From IMG/VR virus record IMGVR_UViG_3300042939_000736, positions 186,001 to 250,000 of that record: DNA of 64,000 nucleotides, one strand, 5' to 3'. Below the pieces are notes generated by a model. It was not told where the DNA came from. It ran no database searches and worked only from the letters and a program-made list of their open reading frames with translations. The translations under genes were made by a program, and so were the position numbers. This document shows positions 56,507-63,490 of the stretch, piece by piece (position 1 is the first letter of the stretch; every line of letters begins with the position of its first letter). This stretch comes from a virus.

Positions 56507-57065
56507 AGATTCTGCATGGAATAGGAAAGGAATCTTACCATTATTATGGCGAAACACACATTGGAGATTAAGATACTTTCTTGGAGGTATTAAAAACATT
56601 TTCAGATGGATGCCAACTTTATATAAAGATAAAGATTGGGATGATTGGTACATATTCACAATTCTTCAGAAAAAAATAGAATTTCAGCGTAAGGAAATAA
56701 TCTACGCTAATCGCCATATGGAGGTTGATCGTGATAATCGTGATATGACTATAGTTTTAAATTTAATAGAAAGAGTTAAAGAAGAATATTATGGTACTGA
56801 ATATCTTGACTATTCAGAAACTAAATTCAGGTTTGAACCTATTGAGGGGGATGATGATCATTATTCATTAGAACAAGATTTAATTTCAGAAAATTACGAT
56901 GAGTATCTAAGAAAGTACCCGTCAAGTGTTCGTAAAGTATCAAAAGAAAAACCTGATTTAAATAAAAGAGATTTATGTTTTTGGGTTGCAAAACATAACG
57001 AAGAAAAGGCACATAATTTATTGTTCAGAATTTTAAAAGAAAGAATGAGATGGTGGTGGGATTAA
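56475..57065 (+). CDS. Conserved phage-type protein, 196 aa
   Basis: IKNIFRWMPTLYKDKDWDDW followed by ILQKKIEFQRKE and a C-terminal LLFRILKERMRWWWD. I recall the 'RDWD...K-L...WWD-end' layout from phage hypothetical proteins. No leader; function unknown. Confidence 0.65.
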   Translation: MKNYKKLIIPKDSAWNRKGILPLLWRNTHWRLRYFLGGIKNIFRWMPTLYKDKDWDDWYIFTILQKKIEFQRKEIIYANRHMEVDRDNRDMTIVLNLIERVKEEYYGTEYLDYSETKFRFEPIEGDDDHYSLEQDLISENYDEYLRKYPSSVRKVSKEKPDLNKRDLCFWVAKHNEEKAHNLLFRILKERMRWWWD

Positions 57066-57244
57066 AAGTCTATAAAGTAAAAGATAAAGAAACGTATAAT
57101 CACTTACATACTGTTCTTTCTGGTTGGTGTTTTTTTAGAAATGAAAATCAAAATTATTATATCAAAGCTCCCGTTAACAAAACAATTCTTAATTTGATTG
57201 AAATGGGGCTTATTCAGGAAGAAGATCAAAAGAAGATTGAATAA
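57050..57244 (+). CDS. Hypothetical protein, 64 aa
   Basis: Small alpha/beta protein overlapping the previous gene by 16 nt; convergent overlap with the minus gene. No recognised family. Confidence 0.5.
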   Translation: MVVGLKVYKVKDKETYNHLHTVLSGWCFFRNENQNYYIKAPVNKTILNLIEMGLIQEEDQKKIE

Positions 57245-57491
57245 TAATTTCTTTTCTTGAACCAACAACACTCCAAGCCATTTTTATCAATGAATTCAAT
57301 GAAGTGGGGTACAAAATTTCAAAATCATCAAGACTAGATACAAACAAAGTAACGTTCAATAAATAGGAGTCTTTACTTCTAATGTAACTTATATTGTTTA
57401 TTGATATTTTACTATTTTTTCCAAACATTTCAGATAAGTCTTTTTTTAGTTGGGTGTCTAAAAACATTTGTAAAATTTCCTTTCTGTTCAT
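57210..57491 (-). CDS. Hypothetical protein, 93 aa
   Basis: Start chosen at 57491 (MNRKEILQMFLDTQLKKDLS); an earlier Met at 57527 is possible. Beta-rich end. It overlaps the + gene's 3' end by 35 nt. Confidence 0.5.
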   Translation of the reverse strand: MNRKEILQMFLDTQLKKDLSEMFGKNSKISINNISYIRSKDSYLLNVTLFVSSLDDFEILYPTSLNSLIKMAWSVVGSRKEIIIQSSFDLLPE

Positions 57492-57559
57492 ACGATAAAA
57501 AATAGTTATTGTATACTCATTTGACAAGTCAAAGTATAGACATAACCAATAATTATTAC

Positions 57560-57566
57560 TATTTAT
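57560..57566 (+). promoter_or_regulatory. Candidate late promoter motif TATTTAT
   Basis: Ends 5 nt before the ATG at 57572. Confidence 0.45.
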
Positions 57567-57571
57567 TTTAT

Positions 57572-60028
57572 ATGAAAAAAATATTTTTAATTTTTATACT
57601 TTTAGTTAACTTTGTGTATTCACAATATTGTCCTTATATTGGACCGGATTTAACCTTACCTTGTGGTGTCAACTCAACAACTTTGACCGCTGATCTATCA
57701 CAATGTGGTCAAGGAGCACTTCCTCAAGGAACCTCTAATTATGGAGTTACTAACATACCTTATGTTGCTCAAGTAAATAACGGAACATTGGTTCAACTTG
57801 GGGACGATTCACAATCTGGTGTATTTAATATTGGTTTTACTTTTTGTTATTACGGATCAACTTACACACAGTTTCGTATAGGATCTAACGGATGGGTTTC
57901 GTTAGGTGCAGGTGCTCAACCAACAACGTTCACATCTGCGGCAATTCCAAATGCAGGATTTAACATACCTAAAAATTGTATTATGGGCCCATGGCAAGAT
58001 TGGAACCCTGGAATTGGAGGTCAAATTAGATATCAAGTACAAGGAACAGCTCCGTGTCGTAAATTAGTAGTTAGTTGGATAGGTGTTCCTATGTTTTCTT
58101 GTACAAACCTTCAGGGCACTTTTCATATTATACTTTATGAATCCACAAATGTTATAGAAAATCATATTGCAAATAAACCAAACTGTCTTCAATGGGCTGG
58201 AGGAACTGCAGTACAGGGTATACATAACCTTTTAGGAAACGCTGCCGTAACAGTTGTAGGACGAAACTCAACTCAATGGACTACTGTTAACAATGCTTAT
58301 CGTTGGACACCAAACGGTGGAGTGATCCAACCAACTTGGACATGGTATCAGGTAGGAAATCCAAACCCAATTGGTACAGGATTGAGTATCACTGTCAATC
58401 CCCCCATCGGAGGAGCCTATTATACCTGTCAACCAGTATTCCCTTCTTGTAACGCAGGATGGGCAACATGTAATATTGGTGGTGGTAATTTAGGTCCCGA
58501 CACCATTTTAGTAACACCAACACCAAATTTACCACCACCCACAGTTACTCCAACAGATCCTTTATGTAATAATGGTTGTAATGGATCAATAGTTGTGACT
58601 CCTGTTGGTGGATTAGCCCCTTATGTTATTAATTGGGCTAATGGATCAAACACTCTAACTTTAAATAACTTGTGTTCAGGGACATATAATTTTTCTTTAA
58701 CCGATGCAAATGGGTGTGTGTACAATGGAACTTCCACTTTATTGAACCCACCACCATTACAATTACCAATAGTAACGTCAACTAACCCAACTTGTTTTGG
58801 TTATTGTGACGGATCATCAATTGTCAATCCTATAGATGGACTTGCACCATACACATACCTTTGGAATGATGGTCAAACCACTCAAACGGCAACTAATTTA
58901 TGTTCGGGAAACTATTCTGTAACTGTTACAGACGCAAATAACTGTCCTGCAACTCAAACTACAACGTTAGTTGATCCTCCACTTGTAACAATCAACCCGA
59001 TTACAGGATCAGACACAGTTTGTTTTAACTCTACAGGTAATTTATACAATGTTTCAAGTGTTTTTCCTAACCTAAACTACGTATGGACTAATACGATAGG
59101 AAATATCTCGTCAGGACAAGGTACAAATCAAATAAACTTGGACGTAACTGGCGTGAATAATGGTCTTTACACTAATACTTTATCGGTTATTGGTGTAAAT
59201 CAGGTAGGTTGTCAGTCACAACCTCAAACTTTTTCTATAGTTGTGTTAAATATTTTTCCTGTGATCACACCAGTTGGACCTTTTTGCGAATACGACAACT
59301 GTATCAACCTAATTGCGACTCCTCCTAACGGTAGTTTTAGTGGATCTAACGTAATTGGTGATCAATATTGTCCAAGTAATGGTTATATTGGTCTTGATGA
59401 GGTTACGTATACTTATATTCAGTCAGGATGTTTGTTTGATACCTCAATATTTGTTCAAACTTACTCAAGACCATCAATAATTCCTGTCACAAATGGTATT
59501 GTAGGTGAAAATACTGAGTATCATCAGATATGTGAAGGAGATACGGTACAAGATTCCTTCACGTTGAACACACCGAGTGGTGGTTTTAACGAATGGTATG
59601 TGTTTGGTGACACAACACAGACACAAAACCTGTCAATTACATGGAATATTGATGGAATCTACACATTTCAAGGGGTAAGATGGGACAATGGATGTGTTTC
59701 TAACCCCCAAACGTTCACTGTAACGTTAGAATTGTGTCCAAATGACATATTTTACATACCAAACGCCTTTACACCCGATGGAGACGAAAAAAACAACGTA
59801 TTTAAACCCATAATTACATCAGGAGTTGACATTTTTAACTACAGTTTTGTTATATTCAACCGTTGGGGACAGATAATATGGGAATCAATGAACACAAATA
59901 CAGGTTGGGACGGTACATATGACAACAAACCATGTCAAGATGGAGTTTATACGTGGAAATTGAAGTATAAAAATCCTAAAAATGATGAAATTCGTGAGTT
60001 TTATGGAAATTTCTCATTAATTAAGTAA
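57572..60028 (+). CDS. Surface protein with SprB repeats and CHU_C domain, 818 aa
   Basis: Start at 57572 gives signal peptide MKKIFLIFILLVNFVYSQ. An N-terminal globular domain (YGSTYTQFRIGSNGWVSLG) is followed by two SprB-type repeats (TVTPTDPLCNNGCNGSIVVT; TSTNPTCFGYCDGSSIVNPI), Ig-like parts, and the gliding-motility C-terminal domain: IPNAFTPDGDEKNNVFKPI, IFNRWGQIIWES, GWDGTYDNKPCQDGVYTWKL. That domain is a type B T9SS sorting signal. Expected to be exported onto the surface of a Bacteroidota cell. Unlike the other T9SS protein it has a TATTTAT motif, so it may be made late; an adhesin or surface decoration is plausible. Confidence 0.85.
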   Translation: MKKIFLIFILLVNFVYSQYCPYIGPDLTLPCGVNSTTLTADLSQCGQGALPQGTSNYGVTNIPYVAQVNNGTLVQLGDDSQSGVFNIGFTFCYYGSTYTQFRIGSNGWVSLGAGAQPTTFTSAAIPNAGFNIPKNCIMGPWQDWNPGIGGQIRYQVQGTAPCRKLVVSWIGVPMFSCTNLQGTFHIILYESTNVIENHIANKPNCLQWAGGTAVQGIHNLLGNAAVTVVGRNSTQWTTVNNAYRWTPNGGVIQPTWTWYQVGNPNPIGTGLSITVNPPIGGAYYTCQPVFPSCNAGWATCNIGGGNLGPDTILVTPTPNLPPPTVTPTDPLCNNGCNGSIVVTPVGGLAPYVINWANGSNTLTLNNLCSGTYNFSLTDANGCVYNGTSTLLNPPPLQLPIVTSTNPTCFGYCDGSSIVNPIDGLAPYTYLWNDGQTTQTATNLCSGNYSVTVTDANNCPATQTTTLVDPPLVTINPITGSDTVCFNSTGNLYNVSSVFPNLNYVWTNTIGNISSGQGTNQINLDVTGVNNGLYTNTLSVIGVNQVGCQSQPQTFSIVVLNIFPVITPVGPFCEYDNCINLIATPPNGSFSGSNVIGDQYCPSNGYIGLDEVTYTYIQSGCLFDTSIFVQTYSRPSIIPVTNGIVGENTEYHQICEGDTVQDSFTLNTPSGGFNEWYVFGDTTQTQNLSITWNIDGIYTFQGVRWDNGCVSNPQTFTVTLELCPNDIFYIPNAFTPDGDEKNNVFKPIITSGVDIFNYSFVIFNRWGQIIWESMNTNTGWDGTYDNKPCQDGVYTWKLKYKNPKNDEIREFYGNFSLIK

Positions 60029-60084
60029 ATAAATTGACTTTTTTAAAAAAAAATAGTATTAATTAGTATAAAATTATAAAAATT

Positions 60085-60315
60085 ATGTTATTAAACGCAC
60101 TTTTAATCATTTTTACACTAGTTTTGATCGTAATTGCGGTCGGAATGGTCATTTGGTGGAAAAAATTTGGTAAATCTTTCTTTGAAATGTCAAAAAATCT
60201 TTCAAAAATGAACCAAAACATGTTAAAAAACCAAAAAATAGGTAATTTGGGGGATTTTACCAAAGATTTTGATGAACAAATGAAGATAATTCAACAATTT
60301 ATGAAGAAAAAATAA
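60085..60315 (+). CDS. Membrane-anchored small protein, 76 aa
   Basis: N-terminal helix LLNALLIIFTLVLIVIAVGM, WWKKFGKSFFEMS, then a Met/Asn/Lys-rich amphipathic tail. Reminiscent of small phage membrane proteins; function unknown. Confidence 0.55.
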   Translation: MLLNALLIIFTLVLIVIAVGMVIWWKKFGKSFFEMSKNLSKMNQNMLKNQKIGNLGDFTKDFDEQMKIIQQFMKKK

Positions 60316-60338
60316 CAAATTACTATCAAAAATGCGAC

Positions 60339-60367
60339 AAAAAAGGGTATTATTTACCCTTTTTTTG
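60339..60367. terminator. Bidirectional intrinsic terminator
   Basis: AAAAAGGGTA / TACCCTTTTT stem between convergent genes. Confidence 0.8.
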
Positions 60368-60502
60368 TTTAATTTCGACTTCATATGGACCTGTAGTTGT
60401 CTTATGGTTATCGTATTTCCATATTACAATACAATCTTCATGATCAACAATTCTTTCATATTTCTTTCGTTCTGGTAGTTTTTTTTCTTTTTTACTTGAC
60501 AT
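60350..60502 (-). CDS. Small basic protein, 50 aa
   Basis: MSSKKEKKLPERKKYERIVD, then HEDCIVIWKYDNHKTTTGPY and EVEIKQKKGK: protein-like beta strands. Its own host-like promoter and terminator support it. Confidence 0.6.
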   Translation of the reverse strand: MSSKKEKKLPERKKYERIVDHEDCIVIWKYDNHKTTTGPYEVEIKQKKGK

Positions 60503-60508
60503 ATTTTA

Positions 60509-60516
60509 CAAATATA
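60509..60516 (-). promoter_or_regulatory. Host-like promoter -7 element TATATTTG (minus)
   Basis: TAnnTTTG match 6 nt upstream of the start at 60502. Confidence 0.5.
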
Positions 60517-60603
60517 GTCTTTTTATCAGTAATTTACAAATTTTTTTATCTAACTATCAAAAATAATTACACAAATTACTAAAAAGTTATTTTGATATTA
60601 AAT

Positions 60604-60632
60604 AAAAACCCCACTTTTCAAGGTGGGGCTAG
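60604..60632 (-). terminator. Intrinsic terminator (minus)
   Basis: CCCCAC / GTGGGG stem with a minus-strand T-run, downstream of the 87-aa gene. Confidence 0.75.
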
Positions 60633-60655
60633 TAAAAAATTTAAAAAAATGAAAA

Positions 60656-60919
60656 TTAACCTTCTGTAATTTCTTCAGAATCTGAACCGTGTTTTTTGTG
60701 AATAAATTTATCAACAGAACCTATCGCGAATGACCCTAAAACCAATATTAAAAATGAATTGAATATAAATTCATTAATTACTAATGGTGCCCCCATAAAT
60801 CCTGTTACAATATCCGCACAAGCAAATATACACATCATAATAAATGCGATAAAACCAACAACAGATTTTTCATTGATAGAATTGTTGTCACAAAATAGTT
60901 CTTTTAAAAATTTTTTCAT
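60656..60919 (-). CDS. Membrane protein, 87 aa
   Basis: MKKFLKELFCDNNSINEKSV followed by two membrane helices (GFIAFIMMCIFACADIVTGF; FIFNSFLILVLGSFAIGSV) and a His/Glu-rich end. The 'SxKxxxGFIAF' start is typical of small phage membrane proteins (holin-like size). Late-type promoter on the minus strand. Confidence 0.6.
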   Translation of the reverse strand: MKKFLKELFCDNNSINEKSVVGFIAFIMMCIFACADIVTGFMGAPLVINEFIFNSFLILVLGSFAIGSVDKFIHKKHGSDSEEITEG

Positions 60920-60936
60920 AATTAATTGTTTTTTAT

Positions 60937-60943
60937 ATAAATA
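60937..60943 (-). promoter_or_regulatory. Candidate late promoter motif TATTTAT (minus)
   Basis: 17 nt upstream of the start at 60919. Confidence 0.45.
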
Positions 60944-61005
60944 TTTAATAAAAAGTAAAAAAACTATTTACTTTTTTTATTTGTATACATTGTGTTTGTA
61001 GACCA

Positions 61006-61039
61006 AAAAAAAAAAGGGACAGTAGCGAATTGTCCCTTT
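61006..61039 (-). terminator. Intrinsic terminator (minus)
   Basis: AAAGGGACA / TGTCCCTTT stem; long minus-strand T-run after it. Ends the gene at 61078. Confidence 0.85.
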
Positions 61040-61077
61040 CATTGTTACCAATAACGGTAACGATCCTAAGCAAAAAT

Positions 61078-61608
61078 TTATTGGCCCTTAACCAAATTAA
61101 TACATTGTTTTAGATATTCTTTAGCTCTTGGTGACGGAGTATATTCGTCTTCCCTAGTTTGAAGATTTAAAACTCTTTCGATATCTTTGACAAGTTCCGT
61201 ACCATGTTCATTTTCTTTATATAATTCTATTATTTTGTCCATAGCTCGGTGACAATCACCAGTAGTTTCATCGTAATAGTTTTTGTTTCGAAACCTATTC
61301 AAATTGTTCATCATTTCATATGCCAAATGTGAACCACCATCTTTGATATCTTTAAAAAGTCTCAGATTATTTAATATACCTAAAGTATCTACCATAGAGT
61401 TAACCCCTGATTGTCTTTTTGTAATACCAGGTGAATATTTTCCATATTCTTCAGCTCTACCTACTATTTCATCAAGAGGGATCATATTTTCTCGAACACA
61501 TCTTGGTTTCACTTCACCTTTTTTTCTTTTTGTTTCTGAATCCTCCTCATTTAAAACTTTTCTTGCAATTCTTCTAATGTCTGATTCTGAAATTTTAAAC
61601 ACTTTCAT
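61078..61608 (-). CDS. Leader-bearing protein, 176 aa
   Basis: Leader MKVFKISESDIRRIARKVLN then E at residue 21, a relative of MKRIVRLTESDL. The body is helical, basic then acidic (GDCHRAMDKIIELYKENEHG). Function unknown. Confidence 0.65.
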   Translation of the reverse strand: MKVFKISESDIRRIARKVLNEEDSETKRKKGEVKPRCVRENMIPLDEIVGRAEEYGKYSPGITKRQSGVNSMVDTLGILNNLRLFKDIKDGGSHLAYEMMNNLNRFRNKNYYDETTGDCHRAMDKIIELYKENEHGTELVKDIERVLNLQTREDEYTPSPRAKEYLKQCINLVKGQ

Positions 61609-61624
61609 ATTTTTTATTTTTTAG

Positions 61625-61631
61625 ATAAATA
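61625..61631 (-). promoter_or_regulatory. Candidate late promoter motif TATTTAT (minus)
   Basis: 16 nt upstream of the start at 61608; divergent from the + copy at 61656. Confidence 0.45.
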
Positions 61632-61655
61632 TATTAAAATAAGTGAATTTTCACA

Positions 61656-61662
61656 TATTTAT
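61656..61662 (+). promoter_or_regulatory. Candidate late promoter motif TATTTAT
   Basis: 20 nt before the ATG at 61683. Confidence 0.45.
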
Positions 61663-61682
61663 ACTAATAAATATCAACTACC

Positions 61683-62057
61683 ATGATCAACGAATCAACT
61701 ATAAAAAAATTAATACATAAAATTATAAATGAAGAGTTTAATAATTTTATATATCGTGACATTTATGGATCAGTAGAAAATGCTGATTTTATATTAGAAG
61801 CAGAATATCAAGGACGAAAAGTCCAACTTGGTAAAATAATGCAAGGTGATATTAAAAAATTTAAAGTTTATGTTAAAAATGACAAAGGAAAGGTTGTTAA
61901 AGTAAACTTTGGTTTTGGTGGAAAATCTGCAAAAGGTAAAAGGATGGTTATAAAGAAAAATAACCCCGAAAGAAGAAGATCTTTCAGGGCAAGACATAAT
62001 TGTGACAATCCTGGCCCAAGATGGAAACCGAGATATTGGGCTTGTAGAACTTGGTAA
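61683..62057 (+). CDS. Leader-bearing phage protein with FRARHNC...YWACRTW tail, 124 aa
   Basis: Leader MINESTIKKLIHKIINEE. Then a small beta domain (KKFKVYVKNDKGKVVKVNFG) and the tail RRRSFRARHNCDNPGPRWKP then RYWACRTW. I recall this KVYVKN...FGxxxxxxRRxxFRARHxC...YWxCxxW pattern from T4-like marine phage virion proteins. The two Cys and Trp residues may form a metal knuckle. It abuts the minus guaC-like gene with no gap. Confidence 0.78.
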   Translation: MINESTIKKLIHKIINEEFNNFIYRDIYGSVENADFILEAEYQGRKVQLGKIMQGDIKKFKVYVKNDKGKVVKVNFGFGGKSAKGKRMVIKKNNPERRRSFRARHNCDNPGPRWKPRYWACRTW

Positions 62058-63023
62058 TTATTTGATAACAAATTTAACGGAATTCAAACAATTTAAATTA
62101 CTCGGGTTAGAACCTGCGTATGATATTGCACTTTGTAAAGATTCTTCTATTTCAACAAGTTTCGAAAAAATTGACAAATCCTTGTATTCAACTAATTTTT
62201 TAATACCCTCAATTCGGTTTGTTTTTCCTGATTGAGATGAAGATGCACTTCCCCAAAATTCCTTGTACCAAGAATTGTCTATCATGTTTTTAACCTTTTT
62301 ACCTGGAGATTCCTGATAACCCGATAACATACCGCCAACCATAACCATCGAAGCTCCTAAAACTAAACTTTTTACAATATCACAATGTTGTTTAATTGAT
62401 CCATCGGCAATTATAGGTACTTTTGAAACTTCAACACAGTTTCTTATCATAGACGCCTGCCAACCCCTATTACCAAAACCTGTTGAGTGATATGTAGTAC
62501 AGGCAGATCCACCGCCAATACCACATTTGATTGCATCACATCCCCATTCAGTTAGATCGGTTACCGCTTCAGGTGTACAAACATTACCTCCAATTAAAAA
62601 AACATCTGGCATTCTGTTTTTAACGTAATTAACCATTTTTTTCATTTTGATTGAATGTCCGTGAGCAATATCTATTGTGATAAAGTTAGGGATGTAGTTT
62701 TTTGTCACCAACTCGTCTATAAGTTGGTATGAATCTTCGTTAACTCCGATTGAAATTGACAACATTAGGTCCAAATCAATTATTTTTTTACAGAAATTAA
62801 TTATGTCAATGTTAAATCTGTGCATAATATAAAAATAACCTTTTTCTGCCAACTTGATTGCAAGATCTTCGTCAATAATACTTTCCATGTTGGCGGGTAC
62901 AATTGGTAGGTTGAATTTAAATTTACCAAATTTACAAGATGCGTCACATTCAGACCTACTATTAGCGTAACTAAAAGTTGGTAAAAGAGTTATATCGTCA
63001 AAATCAAAAACTTTATTGTTCAT
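62058..63023 (-). CDS. guaC: GMP reductase (IMPDH/GuaC family)
   Basis: Converts GMP to IMP with NADPH. FDFDDITLLP start, PIVPANMESI, ISIGVNEDS, ITIDIAHGHS, GGNVCTPEAV, the catalytic-Cys loop KCGIGGGSACTT, PIIADGSIKQHCDIVKSLVL and GASMVMVGGM with a flap region after it. At 321 aa it lacks the CBS pair of IMP dehydrogenase and fits GuaC. In a phage it would rebalance purine pools. Overlaps the thioesterase gene by 11 nt, so they form an operon. Confidence 0.9.
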   Translation of the reverse strand: MNNKVFDFDDITLLPTFSYANSRSECDASCKFGKFKFNLPIVPANMESIIDEDLAIKLAEKGYFYIMHRFNIDIINFCKKIIDLDLMLSISIGVNEDSYQLIDELVTKNYIPNFITIDIAHGHSIKMKKMVNYVKNRMPDVFLIGGNVCTPEAVTDLTEWGCDAIKCGIGGGSACTTYHSTGFGNRGWQASMIRNCVEVSKVPIIADGSIKQHCDIVKSLVLGASMVMVGGMLSGYQESPGKKVKNMIDNSWYKEFWGSASSSQSGKTNRIEGIKKLVEYKDLSIFSKLVEIEESLQSAISYAGSNPSNLNCLNSVKFVIK

Positions 63024-63426
63024 ATTCTATTGTTTCTATTAGTGTTGTTATTCTACGTTTAGCTTTTTCACCTAAAGGTATTGGATTTCCTCCTTCATCG
63101 ATTTGTACAAATGTGATTTGGGTTTTTAATACCAAGTCTTGTTTTCCAGTATAAACATTATGAGCTCGAGCTTCCATATATAAAGTCATTGATGTGTTCC
63201 CAACTTTTGTTGGTTTACCATAAATTTTTAATAACTGACTTTCTTTTGCCGGTCTTTCAAAATTACATTTATCTATTGATACTGTAACCATTCTTGGTGT
63301 ATCACATAATTGCATTGAATATCCGGCCGCTGAAGCATCTATCCATGCAAGTAATTTACCACCAAATAAATTACCGTGGAAACCTAAATCAGATTTTTTG
63401 ATTGGGTGGGTATTTAATAAATCCAT
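63013..63426 (-). CDS. Hotdog-fold acyl-CoA thioesterase
   Basis: YciA/BFIT-type small thioesterase: FHGNLFGGKLLAWIDASAAG (the GGxxxxxxD helix), MVTVSIDKCNFERPAKESQL, GNTSMTLYMEARAHN and a C-terminal KTQITFVQIDEGGNPIPL. Hydrolyses acyl-CoA thioesters. 137 aa is full length. First gene of the operon with the GMP reductase. Confidence 0.88.
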   Translation of the reverse strand: MDLLNTHPIKKSDLGFHGNLFGGKLLAWIDASAAGYSMQLCDTPRMVTVSIDKCNFERPAKESQLLKIYGKPTKVGNTSMTLYMEARAHNVYTGKQDLVLKTQITFVQIDEGGNPIPLGEKAKRRITTLIETIEYEQ

Positions 63427-63479
63427 TTCTTTAACTTTTTAAAAAAAATACATATTATTGAAAATACAATCAATACTAA

Positions 63480-63486
63480 TATTTAT
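63480..63486 (+). promoter_or_regulatory. Candidate late promoter motif TATTTAT
   Basis: Ends 4 nt before the ATG at 63491. Confidence 0.5.
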
Positions 63487-63490
63487 CATT

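Noticed and set aside
62002-62235. 77-codon + frame overlapping the guaC 3' end
   Set aside because: It lies opposite the well-supported GMP reductase and inside the end of the 61683 gene; no family features.
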